DNA of 64,000 nucleotides from Planctomycetota bacterium. Its GTDB lineage: Bacteria; Planctomycetota; Phycisphaerae; UBA1845. The translations under genes were made by a program, and so were the position numbers. Location: NCBI GenBank assembly GCA_030616775.1, contig JAUWWQ010000008.1, positions 1 to 64,000 on the forward strand, given 5' to 3'. The notes below the pieces were generated by a model. That model was not told the origin of the DNA, made no database searches, and was given only the letters and a program-made list of their open reading frames with translations. The first letter of the stretch is position 1. Every line of letters starts with the position of its first letter. Positions 17,163 through 26,799 of this stretch are shown one piece after another.

Positions 17163-19430
17163 TCACCGCTTGGAAGCCGGTGCCACGCTCCGCTGCGAGC
17201 CGAACCGCATGGCCATCCACATCTCCAGTAAGAGCAAACCGATCACTGCGTATAGCGCGCTTAAGGCCAACTCTGTTGATCTGGCGGCAACGGGTTCCTT
17301 TGGAACCATGTTGGTGTCGCCGATCAGATGAACGTTTCGATCGAGGGCGGTGGCAAACTCGTCTTCGCCGATCGGGATGAGGTCGGATTCGGCGGGATCA
17401 ACATTGACGGTGAACACTCGAACTTCGGAGCCGATTGACACGGTGACCGCTTGGGCGTGCTCGACAGGGCCGTAGGTCATTGCGAGTGCTTCACCCTCCG
17501 GGACTAGAGAAGGCTCCGCCAGAGTCCCCTCGTCTGTAGTGACGCGCAAGGGAAGGGAACTCTCCAACGGGGTCAGAGGTTCACGGATCATCTGCCCCAC
17601 CGTGACGTTGCGATGATCGCCGTGGCGCGGGGACAGGAACGCCATCGCGCTTAGCATAAGAGAAACGTAGTCACCCTTGGCGGCGAGGTTGTTCCAATCC
17701 ATGTTGGCCGTCGTGGTGCACAGCAGGACTCGCCCCTTACCGAATGTCGATGCGAGCAGTGCCGGGTGGTTGTTGGTGTAGCTCAAGACGACTTCAGCGC
17801 GGTGCGGATCAGGCTCGATCGGCACATAGCGCTCCACCCGCGATAAGAACAGGCCACTCTCGGGATGGTCGGCAAAATCAGCCACGATTGAATGGACTGC
17901 ATCGTCTATCCTGAAGCCGAAGAAGGTGGCATCCTCCAGGGGTACCACCACCGGTCGGGCAATCCTACCGGGCAGCAAGCCGTTGCCGTCGGCGTAAGCG
18001 AACTGGTTGTAGTTGTCCACGCTCACCAAGTCGCCGCCGAAGAGCATCAGGCCGCCACCGCGGGCCACGAAGCTCTCGAGCTGTTTCCACAACTGGTTGG
18101 GAAGGCGCGGGACATTACACAAAGCGACGACGTCATAGTCCGACAGGGCTTCGCCGGTCAGCTCGGGTTCGGTGATCACCTTTGGCACGATCAGAGTCGA
18201 GTCGGTTCCCAGTGGCACTGGAGCGAGGGCCGTGGCCAGAAAGCCTGCCTGACCGTCGAACTGCGTGGTGCCCGGGCGACCGTCGACCAGCAGCACCGGC
18301 ATGGTCTCCCGGACCTCGATCGACAGGTACCGTGTGTTGTCGTGCTCCAGCACATCTTCCGGATGGGGGGCGAGTTTGGCTTCCATCAGGTGAGTACCGG
18401 GAGTGGAGAACTCGGTGGTGATGGTGGCTGCTGTGGACTCGCCGGGGGCCAGGGTGGGTAACTGTTGGCGACGGATGATCCGGCCATCGCGGCGGATTTG
18501 CAGGGTAAGGTTATGTGCGTTCGAGGACCCGCTATTCGTCACCTCCGCCGCAATCGATACGGGCAGGTTGATGCCGATTAGGGGGGATTGGGCTACAAAG
18601 CGAGTAACCGCGACGTTGTCGGATGGGCCCGGTGCGGCGTGGACCACCGTCAGATCAGCGGCGGAATCGGCGAGCATGTCGGCAAGATGGCGCATAGCCA
18701 AGACGGCGGGCGTGGGATTCTCCGTTGTTTCGCTGTGCCAGACGCTGCGAGGAACATCGGAAATGAGATAGACTGCATAGTTGCCTCTGGCGACCTGAGA
18801 ATCCTGGAGGATTTCGACGGTTGTAGTTAGCGCTCCAACGGTATCGGTTCCTCGTTGGGTGGGCTGGAGGGCGGCAAGGCGCTCTTTGACGAGGCGGCGG
18901 TCGTAGGCGGTGTGGGCGATCACGGCCACGGCCGGAGACGAAAGCGTCACTATGCTGACAGGGTCGGTTAGAGGAAAGGTGTCAAGCAGGTCTTGGGCAC
19001 AACGTTTGGCTGATTCAAACCGGGTTGCCCCATCGGCTCTGCGAGCGTTCATGGACAGGGAGTTATCGAGCAAAAGCACTCGGTGAACGCGAGACGAATG
19101 CGACGGCCACAGCGGCAATGCGGGCAAGAACGGGCGGGCAACCGCCAGGCCCAAAAGGACGACTACGGCTATGCGGATCAAAAGGAGCAGCGACTGTTCG
19201 AGGCGGATACGCCTTGCACTGCGTCGGTTGGCGGCGAGCAGAAACGACATCGCAGCCCAAGGGACGCGCACGTAACGTCGGCGGTTGATCAGGTGTACCA
19301 GGATCGGAATCAGCCCGGCTAAAAGAGCAAGGCCCGCGATTGACGGATGGACGAAGGGGACGGCGAGGAGGGATGAAGGATGAAGGATGAAGGATGAAGG
19401 ATGAAGGATGAAGGATGAAAGTGTGGCCAC
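17163..19430 (-). CDS. BatA-like membrane protein with VWA domain
   Basis: About 755 residues. It has the BatA N-terminal signature PFVHPSIAGLALLAGLIPILVHLINRRR with WAAMSFLLAANRR, a second helix (LLLLIRIAVVVLLGLAVARPF), a VWA region with MIDAS-like DNSLS, and further beta and amidotransferase-like domains (VVALCNVPRLPNQLW; GGGLMLFGGD). A C-terminal transmembrane helix (ALYAVIGLLLLEMWMAM) follows. I place the start at GTG 19430: AGGAG overlaps the DUF58 stop codon and lies seven bases upstream. Directly after it, seven GGATGAA units are translated as repeated SSFILHP before the BatA signature, and no normal start codon remains at the expected position. Acts in the inner membrane, presumably with MoxR and DUF58 partners. 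Confidence 0.82.
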   Translation of the reverse strand: MATLSSFILHPSSFILHPSSLLAVPFVHPSIAGLALLAGLIPILVHLINRRRYVRVPWAAMSFLLAANRRSARRIRLEQSLLLLIRIAVVVLLGLAVARPFLPALPLWPSHSSRVHRVLLLDNSLSMNARRADGATRFESAKRCAQDLLDTFPLTDPVSIVTLSSPAVAVIAHTAYDRRLVKERLAALQPTQRGTDTVGALTTTVEILQDSQVARGNYAVYLISDVPRSVWHSETTENPTPAVLAMRHLADMLADSAADLTVVHAAPGPSDNVAVTRFVAQSPLIGINLPVSIAAEVTNSGSSNAHNLTLQIRRDGRIIRRQQLPTLAPGESTAATITTEFSTPGTHLMEAKLAPHPEDVLEHDNTRYLSIEVRETMPVLLVDGRPGTTQFDGQAGFLATALAPVPLGTDSTLIVPKVITEPELTGEALSDYDVVALCNVPRLPNQLWKQLESFVARGGGLMLFGGDLVSVDNYNQFAYADGNGLLPGRIARPVVVPLEDATFFGFRIDDAVHSIVADFADHPESGLFLSRVERYVPIEPDPHRAEVVLSYTNNHPALLASTFGKGRVLLCTTTANMDWNNLAAKGDYVSLMLSAMAFLSPRHGDHRNVTVGQMIREPLTPLESSLPLRVTTDEGTLAEPSLVPEGEALAMTYGPVEHAQAVTVSIGSEVRVFTVNVDPAESDLIPIGEDEFATALDRNVHLIGDTNMVPKEPVAARSTELALSALYAVIGLLLLEMWMAMRFGSQRSVAPASKR
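19371..19419. repeat. Heptamer tandem repeat (GGATGAA) x7, inside coding sequence
   Basis: Seven perfect GGATGAA units (49 bases) begin 11 bases after the predicted GTG start of the BatA-like gene. Because 7 is not a multiple of 3, gain or loss of one unit would shift the frame. All three frames of the repeat are open and give the same cyclic heptapeptide. Confidence 0.92.
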
Positions 19431-19440
19431 GGTTACGCTC

Positions 19441-20385
19441 CTAACCCCCACCCAACACGCGGGACGAGCGTCTACGGAGCCTGGCACTGCGTGTTGCCAG
19501 ATATCCACTCAGCGCCGCGTCCAGCGGTGTCGTGGTATCGAATATCGTGAAATCGATGTGCATGTGACCGCAACCGGTCCGCAGTCGGGCTTGGAAGCGA
19601 TCGACTTCCTCCAGATAACGTGCTCGGAGCAGTCGCGGGTCGGTGAGCAGCTTCCCGGTCGACTCCAGGCCGTCGAACATGGTGGGCCCCTTGAGTGGAA
19701 GCGTCAGCTCGGCGTGGTCCCAGATGTTCCAGACGATCAGCTCATGATGACGGTAACGCAGGTATTTGAAGCCTTTGAGAATCGCGTCCGGGTCGTCGAA
19801 CAGGTCGCTGATGAGGATGATCAGCGTCCGGTGGCTAAGTAGCTCGCCCAGTTCGTTGAGCACCCTTCCCATGGATGTCTTCGCGGGACCGGTCTTGCTG
19901 GTCAGTTCGTGTATGAGCGTCTTCCAGTGTTGGGCGTTGTTGGCAGGCCTGACAGACTGAGTCAGGTGCTCATCGAACAGGGCAAGCCCGACCGAATCCT
20001 GCTGCTGTATGGTCAGGTAGGCGATGGCGGCGGCGACGGCGGTGGCGTATTCATATTTGGTCATGCCGGCACGGGGCGAGCGGTAGTCCATTGATTCGCT
20101 GCCGTCGACGACCAACATGACATTAAGGTTGGCTTCCTGCTCGTACTCCTTGATGTAATATTTGTCGGTCTTGCCATAGACCTTCCAGTCGATGTGACGA
20201 AGATCGTCACCCTGGGTATATGCGCGGTGATCGGCGAACTCGACGGATACCCCGCGACGGGGGCTATGATGCATCCCGCTGAAGAATCCCTCGACAATCA
20301 GCCGGGCCCGCAACTCCAGCCCGGTGATCTTGGCGAGCACCTTCGGATCGAGGTACCTTCGATAATCCTGTCTGCCGGTGTCCAT
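19441..20385 (-). CDS. DUF58 domain protein
   Basis: 314 residues, with no transmembrane helix. The DUF58 signature is clear: VEGFFSGMHHSPRRGVSVEFADHRAYTQGDDLRHIDWKVYG, followed by a VWA-like fold with VMLVVDGSESM as MIDAS motif and LIILISDLFDD. DUF58 proteins are cytoplasmic partners of MoxR ATPases and BatA-type proteins. The 156-base gap to moxR holds a short heptamer repeat and one palindromic repeat. Its stop codon overlaps the Shine-Dalgarno of the BatA-like gene. Confidence 0.92.
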   Translation of the reverse strand: MDTGRQDYRRYLDPKVLAKITGLELRARLIVEGFFSGMHHSPRRGVSVEFADHRAYTQGDDLRHIDWKVYGKTDKYYIKEYEQEANLNVMLVVDGSESMDYRSPRAGMTKYEYATAVAAAIAYLTIQQQDSVGLALFDEHLTQSVRPANNAQHWKTLIHELTSKTGPAKTSMGRVLNELGELLSHRTLIILISDLFDDPDAILKGFKYLRYRHHELIVWNIWDHAELTLPLKGPTMFDGLESTGKLLTDPRLLRARYLEEVDRFQARLRTGCGHMHIDFTIFDTTTPLDAALSGYLATRSARLRRRSSRVLGGG

Positions 20386-20395
20386 GTAAATGGTG

Positions 20396-20416
20396 AATTG
20401 CGAATAGCGAATTGCG
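20396..20416. repeat. Short tandem heptamer repeat AATTGCG / AATAGCG / AATTGCG
   Basis: Three 7-base units lie 11 bases upstream of the DUF58 start codon. The unit sequence differs from the other two heptamer families in this operon, but length and placement match. Confidence 0.7.
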
Positions 20417-20422
20417 AAGGAC

Positions 20423-20457
20423 CTGAGCCGCAGGCTTCAGCCTGCGCGGACTTCAAC
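20423..20457. repeat. Dispersed palindromic repeat (single copy)
   Basis: CTGAGCCGCAGGCTTCAGCC followed by TGCGCGGACTTCAAC. It is the same family as the three tandem copies at 21652-21768, the pair at 33676-33771 and the in-frame copy at 15141-15170. The GCAGGCTtcAGCCTGC centre is a near-perfect palindrome. Confidence 0.85.
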
Positions 20458-20541
20458 AGTGGCAACAGGTCAGGAAGCAGCAGCAGCCGGGCACATCCTT
20501 TCTTCCTGGTTCGTCGTTCGAGACTCGCAATTCATCCCTTC

Positions 20542-21630
<1,089 letters not shown>

Positions 21631-21651
21631 TAGTACAACTCCTCTGATCCT

Positions 21652-21768
21652 CTGAGCCGCAGGCTTTAGCCTGCGCGGACTTCAACTCCACTGAGCTACA
21701 GGCTTTAGCCTGCGCGGACTTCAACTCCACTGAGCCACAGGCATTAGCCTGCGCGGACCTCCGGGCAG
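21652..21768. repeat. Three tandem 39-base palindromic repeats
   Basis: Units at 21652-21690, 21691-21729 and 21730-21768, each of the form CTGAGCC(G/A)CAGGC + palindromic core + TGCGCGGACTTCAACTCCA. The first two are nearly identical and the third diverges at its 3' end. They lie 22 bases before the moxR start, so they will be transcribed as hairpins in its leader or form part of its promoter region. Confidence 0.9.
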
Positions 21769-21848
21769 GTTGGACCCGCAGTTTGTGGATACCTGTGCGG
21801 AACTCCGTACCACTCGACGGCCGGGGCTCGGGTGAGCCGATGCGCTGA

Positions 21849-22895
21849 TCACGGTTCCTCATTGATTATATTGATGAGTGACCGCAGTCGACCCGCGCTC
21901 TGCCGATTAAAGGCAAAGACCAGCCTGATCTTGTCCGGATAGGCCCCATTTTCGCCGTCCAAGGGGGCGTGCACCTGCTCGAAACGACCGCCTGCAAGGA
22001 TATCGGCGAAGGTCTCGTCGATCTGGGAGAGCGTTTTACTGGAAAGTGGGCTGTTCAGCCGCAGGACCAGCTCATCCCCGACGAAGCGGGAGGAATGGTA
22101 GCGGCGGTAGAATTTCAGCACCTCGGCCACGGCGTCCTCGGCCCGATCGGTCAGGTAGAACAAGTCCATGTCCTCCGGGTTGATCATCTCGCAGCCGAGC
22201 AGCTCCGCCTCCACAAACTCCCGCCAACGCTGCCAGTAGCTGCCGCCCGGCTCATCACACATCACGATCGGAATCGGCGACGACTTGATCGTCTGGACCA
22301 AAGTGAGCGACTCGAACCCCTCATCCTGGGTACCGAACCCACCGGGGAACAGGGCGATGGCCCGGGCCTCTTTGACGAAGATGACTTTGCGGGTGAAGAA
22401 GTATTTGAAGTTCACCAGCTTGGGATCGTCGGCGATGATGGCGTTGGTTTCCTGCTCGAAGGGCAGGCTGATGGCCATGCCGAAGCTCGCCTCTCGGCGG
22501 GCCCCGTGGTGTCCGGCACGCATGATCCCGCCTCCGGCGCCGGTGATCACCATCCACCCGTGCCGCTGCATCAGTTCGGCGAACTTTTTGGCTTGCAGGT
22601 ATTGCGGGTGGTCTTCCGGCGTGCGCGAGGAGCCGAACATGCTCACCTTGGGGATGTCCGTATACGGTGCGAACACCTTGAACGCATAGCGAAGCTCCCT
22701 CAGGGCAGCGTTGAGGATCTTCAGGTCACCACGGTCGGCGCCGTCGGCCACTAGCCGGCAGATCGTAATGAGCATCTGAGCAAGCAGGTCGTCGTCGTGG
22801 CCGGGCGCGTATTCCGAGAGGAACTTCTTAATCGCCTCCGACCGCCCTTTCCGCCAATCCTCTAGCGAACCAGGCGAAATAGCGGACTCGTCCAT
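21849..22895 (-). CDS. LOG family protein (nucleotide-monophosphate nucleosidase-like Rossmann fold)
   Basis: 348 residues from the ATG at 22895; a GGGAG Shine-Dalgarno precedes it. The LOG pattern is present: VSMFGSSRTPEDHPQY, VITGAGGGIMRAGHHGARR, and PGGFGTQDEGFESLTLVQT, corresponding to the PGGxGTxxE catalytic/nucleotide motif. LOG proteins hydrolyse the N-glycosidic bond of nucleoside 5'-monophosphates (as in cytokinin activation) or remain uncharacterised; many are mislabelled lysine decarboxylases. It is longer than the core LOG family (about 190), with N- and C-terminal extensions as in the larger YgdH/PpnN-like subgroup. Stands alone on the minus strand. Confidence 0.87.
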   Translation of the reverse strand: MDESAISPGSLEDWRKGRSEAIKKFLSEYAPGHDDDLLAQMLITICRLVADGADRGDLKILNAALRELRYAFKVFAPYTDIPKVSMFGSSRTPEDHPQYLQAKKFAELMQRHGWMVITGAGGGIMRAGHHGARREASFGMAISLPFEQETNAIIADDPKLVNFKYFFTRKVIFVKEARAIALFPGGFGTQDEGFESLTLVQTIKSSPIPIVMCDEPGGSYWQRWREFVEAELLGCEMINPEDMDLFYLTDRAEDAVAEVLKFYRRYHSSRFVGDELVLRLNSPLSSKTLSQIDETFADILAGGRFEQVHAPLDGENGAYPDKIRLVFAFNRQSAGRLRSLINIINEEP

Positions 22896-22919
22896 GCATG
22901 TTCTCCCGGGGATCCGCAA

Positions 22920-23397
22920 AACCAGCGCGTCCCATCTCCCCTATCGGCCAATGGACTATATGCCGGCAATTGCGCAGGGACCACCGGGCAGGGATAGAGA
23001 CGGCCCCACAAGCCCCGTAAGAACAGGCATTTTCGGCCTTCCAGCGTGCCTGGCAACTTTATCGATCCCGATGCCCCTCGGCACGCAATTCCCTATGTAC
23101 TCAATTGCGACGATGCCACCTGGGTATCGGCATCGTCGGGTTCCAGTCGTTCGCACAACACGGCGCCCACGCTAGTGGAGATAGCGCGGACCACCCCGGC
23201 TCATTCCGCCACCGACGGCATCACCCCCGTTATTCACGGTGCCATCGCCATATTCCGCGACGCCACCGCCGTCCTAATCCCATGCGCAGGCTTTATCGCC
23301 CCTGGGACAGACCACAGGTCGATGCTCACGATCGCCCTGCCCATCCGCCTTACTTTCGAGATTCAGCTTTTCCTCTCGTCGCTCGACCGAACCGCGC
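22920..23397. other. Intergenic region without recognised genes
   Basis: Several frames are open here, but none has coding-like composition, a Shine-Dalgarno or family resemblance. I see no RNA gene. Confidence 0.4.
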
Positions 23398-23643
23398 TTA
23401 GCCACTTGGCTCCGCCGCTCCACCACGAGTCCTCCCTCGGTATATTATAGCACGCAGCCCTACAGCCCCGGCAATGTAGACCAACAACTCTGCGCACCGG
23501 TAAAGTGTGCTGATATTCACGCGGTCACTGTATCCGCCGTAACAATCCAAGTAGGCGTCGAGGTCCCATATCGGAATCTGGAACATGATCCTGTTGAAAA
23601 CGAATACAGCCAGCAACATGTATGCTACTTCCAAAATCGTCAC
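23398..23643 (-). CDS. Possible small membrane protein
   Basis: 81 codons starting at GTG 23643, with a G-rich stretch (GGCGGGGGG) eight bases upstream that could serve as a ribosome-binding site. The translation has two hydrophobic segments (TILEVAYMLLAVFVFNRIMF and LYRCAELLVYIAGAVGLRAIIY) joined by a polar Tyr/Asp-rich loop, and a basic tail, as expected for a two-helix membrane protein. No family recognised. Stands alone between the LOG gene and the divergent lysine reductase gene. It could be a chance frame. Confidence 0.4.
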   Translation of the reverse strand: MTILEVAYMLLAVFVFNRIMFQIPIWDLDAYLDCYGGYSDRVNISTLYRCAELLVYIAGAVGLRAIIYRGRTRGGAAEPSG

Positions 23644-23660
23644 GATTGCCCCCCGCCTTG

Positions 23661-23681
23661 TTCATCCTTCATCCTTCAACC
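23661..23681. repeat. Short heptamer repeat TTCATCC TTCATCC TTCAACC
   Basis: Two exact and one variant copy of the complement of the GGATGAA heptamer found at 19371-19419, showing that this unit is dispersed. Confidence 0.7.
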
Positions 23682-23877
23682 TTCCGAGGCAGTTCCATTC
23701 ATCACTTGAGCGGTAACGCAAGGTGGTTATCCCCGATACACGCGGTCTGACGAACCACGAGCTGTAACTCCCGAGGGGCACTCGCCCGGGCGAGCTTAAT
23801 CGTGCGTCCACGCCGAAGGACCGGTTGCGGCGGTTGACCCCGGTCGATTTGTCTTCTAGGCTCACCGCACAACCGCG

Positions 23878-25173
23878 ATGATCGGTATTCGCCATGAAAA
23901 TAAGAGCCGATGGGAGTCCCGGGTGCCAGTGGTCCCGGACGACGTCCGAGCCCTCATCCGTGACCACGGGGTTGGGTTTTGCGTTCAGAGATCACCAACG
24001 CGAGTATTCTCTGACGCCGAGTTCGCCGCCGCCGGTGCGACCATAGCCGACGACTTGCCGGACTGTCCCATCGTCATGGGCATCAAAGAAATCCCACCGG
24101 ACAAGCTCCTCCCCAATCGAACGTACGTCTTGTTCTCCCATGTCATCAAGGGGCAGCCGGCCAACATGCCCATGCTCCATCGTCTGATGGAGCTGAAGTG
24201 CCAACTGATCGATTATGAACGGATCGCAGACGGGGAAGGTCGGCGGCTGGTGTTCTTCGGTCGCTTCGCCGGGCTGGCCGGGATGATCGATACTCTCTGG
24301 GCACTCGGACAGCGCTGGCGGCACGAAGGTGTGGAGAACCCCTTCACCGACGTGCGCCAAGCGTATCAATACAAGAACATCGAGCACGCCAAGGCGGACA
24401 TTGCGGAAGTCGGGGAGCGTATTCGGCAGCGTGGGCTTCCGGAGGCATGCCGGCCTCTTGTATGTGGTTTCGCAGGGTACGGACAGGTTTCCCAAGGGGC
24501 TCAAGAGATTTATGATCTGCTGCCCGTTGAGATGGTGTCGCCCGGTGAGCTGGCCGCCGTGCCGCTCGCGGCTAACGCTTGCTTTAAGGTTGTTTTCCAC
24601 GAGAAGCACATGGTCGAGCGGATCGACGCCTCGTCCCCCTTTGAGCTACAGGAGTACTACAATCACCCCGAGCGCTATCGCGGACAATTTTACACCTACT
24701 TGCCCCACCTGACGGTGCTGGTCAATGGCATCTACTGGGAGCCGAAGTATCCCCGCCTGGTCACGCGGGAACTGCTCCGTGACCTATACCGGCGGGCGGG
24801 TCCGCCTCGCCTCCGCGTGATCGGGGACATTTCGTGTGACATCGAGGGCTCGGTGGAATGCACGATCCGAACGACGGAGCCGGACAATCCGGTCTTCGTC
24901 TACGAGCCTGATACCGGCCGGACTTGCGATGGCGTGGATGGCGAAGGTCCGGTTGTCCTGGCGGTGGACCATCTTCCATGCGAGCTTCCTGTGGATTCCT
25001 CGACTTATTTCAGCCAGTCGCTCAAGTCCTTCATTCCCGCCCTGGCCCGGGCGGACTTCAGCGGGCCACTGGCTGACAGCGGCTTGCCACGCGAACTGAT
25101 TCGGGCCACGATTGTCTACCATGGAGCGCTGACCCAGCCATACCGGTATCTGGAGCAGTTCGTGAAGGAATAA
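23878..25173 (+). CDS. Lysine-ketoglutarate reductase (saccharopine dehydrogenase, lysine-forming) domain protein
   Basis: 431 residues resembling the N-terminal half of animal and plant AASS. It starts MIGIRHENKSRWESRVPVVPDDV (alanine-dehydrogenase/PNT N-terminal domain), with SHVIKGQPANMPML and YERIADGEGRRLVFFGRFAG. The dinucleotide-binding segment is FAGYGQVSQGAQEIYDLLP, and DISCDIEGSVECT comes later. It would condense lysine and 2-oxoglutarate to saccharopine in the cytoplasm. The next gene supplies the second half of the pathway as a separate polypeptide. No Shine-Dalgarno is visible before the ATG, but the family N-terminus fits this start. No lysine riboswitch was seen upstream. Confidence 0.87.
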   Translation: MIGIRHENKSRWESRVPVVPDDVRALIRDHGVGFCVQRSPTRVFSDAEFAAAGATIADDLPDCPIVMGIKEIPPDKLLPNRTYVLFSHVIKGQPANMPMLHRLMELKCQLIDYERIADGEGRRLVFFGRFAGLAGMIDTLWALGQRWRHEGVENPFTDVRQAYQYKNIEHAKADIAEVGERIRQRGLPEACRPLVCGFAGYGQVSQGAQEIYDLLPVEMVSPGELAAVPLAANACFKVVFHEKHMVERIDASSPFELQEYYNHPERYRGQFYTYLPHLTVLVNGIYWEPKYPRLVTRELLRDLYRRAGPPRLRVIGDISCDIEGSVECTIRTTEPDNPVFVYEPDTGRTCDGVDGEGPVVLAVDHLPCELPVDSSTYFSQSLKSFIPALARADFSGPLADSGLPRELIRATIVYHGALTQPYRYLEQFVKE

Positions 25174-25279
25174 TCGAGCTGTTCAAGGCGCGTTACACAG
25201 AGGTCGTTGGACCGGATCGTGCTAGAGACTCTTGCCTGATGACTCACCACGCGATCGAGACTATGCAGGAGGTTGATCT

Positions 25280-26617
25280 ATGAAGAAGGTTTTGGTTCTA
25301 GGTGCCGGCCTGGTTACGCGTCCTCTGGTGCGTTATCTGCTCGACCAGCCGGATTTCCACGTGACTGTTGCCACCCGAACGGTCAGCAAGGCCGACGCCC
25401 TGGTTGCCGGCCGCCCAAGAGGGACAACCTTGACCCTGCTGGCTGACGACACTGAGAAGTTGGCCAAGCTCATCAATGAGCACGATCTGGCTGTCAGCCT
25501 GTTGCCCGCTCCGCTTCATCCCGTGGTTGCGGACCTGTGTATCAAGCACCGCAAGCACATGGTGACTACCTCGTATCTGAGCCCGGCGATACAGGCCCTC
25601 GACGGCCCGGCCCGCGAGGCAGGGGTTACAATCCTAAACGAGATCGGTGTGGACCCGGGCATCGACCACATGTCAGCCATGCGCATCATCGAGGACGTGA
25701 AGGCCCGGGGTGGTAGAATCGTCAGCTTCAGATCGTACTGTGGCGGCTTGCCGGCCCCGGAGGCCAACGACAATCCGTTCGGGTACAAGTTCTCCTGGAG
25801 TCCCCGAGCAGTGTGCACGGCGGGCAAGAGTTCCGCCCGGTTTCGCGAAGACGGCAAACAGGTAGACATCCCCGGCCCGGAGCTGTTTACCTGCGTTCAT
25901 CCGCTGTATGTGGAAGGGATCGGGCAGCTCGAGGCCTATCCCAACCGCGACTCGCTGGGCTATGTCGGGCTATATGGCCTGGAGGGCATAGAAACCATGT
26001 TTCGGGGGACCCTCCGTTACCCAGGCTGGTGCGAGACGCTTAAGAAGATCGTAGATCTGGGCTTGCTCGACGAGACCCCGATTACATACCCGGCTGGTAC
26101 CACATACGCCCAGTTCATCGGCCGGTTCCTGAAATCCCGGCCTTCGGGCGACGCTCGGAAGGACCTGGCCGCACAGCTTGGGCTTGATGCCGCCTCGCCT
26201 ATCCTCGATCGCTTGGACTGGCTCGGCCTGTTTAGCGACGAGACGATCACCATTACGGGAAAGGAGACTACACCGCTGGATGTCTTGGGCTCGCGAATGG
26301 AACAGAAGATGAAGTACCAGCCCGGCCAGCGGGACATGATCGCACTTTGCCATTACTTCGTTGCCGGGTTCGAGTCCGGACCGGACGAGCGGATCACGTC
26401 GACCATGATTGACTATGGTCAGCCGGGTGGAGACTCTTCCATGGCCCGCACGGTCAGTCTGCCTGCCGCCATCGCCGTCAGGTTGATCCTGACCGGAGGG
26501 CTCATGGCTCCCGGCGTGCACATACCCGTGACGAAGGAGATCTACAACCCGGTCCTCGACGAGCTGGCGAGTTTAGACATCCGCTGCATGGAGAACACCG
26601 AATCTTTGGGAGCCTGA
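25280..26617 (+). CDS. Saccharopine dehydrogenase (glutamate-forming)
   Basis: 445 residues matching the C-terminal half of AASS. The Rossmann start is MKKVLVLGAGLVTRPLVRYL. The signature VTTSYLSPAIQALDGPAREAGVTILNEIGVDPGIDHMSAM follows, then YCGGLPAPEANDNPFGYKFSWSPRA, which lines the saccharopine pocket. Converts saccharopine to 2-aminoadipate 6-semialdehyde and glutamate with NAD(P). AGGAGG lies a few bases before the ATG. It follows the reductase by 106 bases on the same strand, so together they form the two-step saccharopine route of lysine breakdown, run in eukaryotes by one fused enzyme. Confidence 0.92.
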   Translation: MKKVLVLGAGLVTRPLVRYLLDQPDFHVTVATRTVSKADALVAGRPRGTTLTLLADDTEKLAKLINEHDLAVSLLPAPLHPVVADLCIKHRKHMVTTSYLSPAIQALDGPAREAGVTILNEIGVDPGIDHMSAMRIIEDVKARGGRIVSFRSYCGGLPAPEANDNPFGYKFSWSPRAVCTAGKSSARFREDGKQVDIPGPELFTCVHPLYVEGIGQLEAYPNRDSLGYVGLYGLEGIETMFRGTLRYPGWCETLKKIVDLGLLDETPITYPAGTTYAQFIGRFLKSRPSGDARKDLAAQLGLDAASPILDRLDWLGLFSDETITITGKETTPLDVLGSRMEQKMKYQPGQRDMIALCHYFVAGFESGPDERITSTMIDYGQPGGDSSMARTVSLPAAIAVRLILTGGLMAPGVHIPVTKEIYNPVLDELASLDIRCMENTESLGA

Positions 26618-26716
26618 TCCGGCATCGAGGGTCTGAGGTCACCAACTGGCACAGCTATTGCAGTCGCATCGCCGAATGGGTGGTTGCGGATTTTTGGGCG
26701 CAGTGGCGATGGCGAC

Positions 26717-26775
26717 CCCACCTGACCGATAAATGTTTACTCGTGTGACGGGTGTTTCGGAATCGGCCAGGTGGG
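26717..26775 (+). promoter_or_regulatory. Inverted repeat ahead of the aminotransferase gene
   Basis: CCCACCTGACCGAT (26717-26730) is inverted as ATCGGCCAGGTGGG (26762-26775), with one mismatch over 14 positions and a 31-base loop. It ends 12 bases before the Shine-Dalgarno of the aminotransferase gene. It could be an operator, an attenuating hairpin or a processed site; nothing distinguishes these. Confidence 0.45.
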
Positions 26776-26799
26776 CAATGTCACCCTGGAGGCAAAGAA

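Noticed and set aside
21652-21768. CRISPR array
   Set aside because: Three 39-base units are directly joined without spacers and each is palindromic; no cas genes in the window.
23046-23450. Plus-strand frame of 134 codons between the LOG and lysine reductase genes
   Set aside because: Composition and codon use do not look coding; overlaps other open frames; no ribosome-binding site.
23683-23877. Lysine riboswitch upstream of the lysine reductase gene
   Set aside because: No conserved lysine-riboswitch sequence elements; no convincing helices around the expected core.
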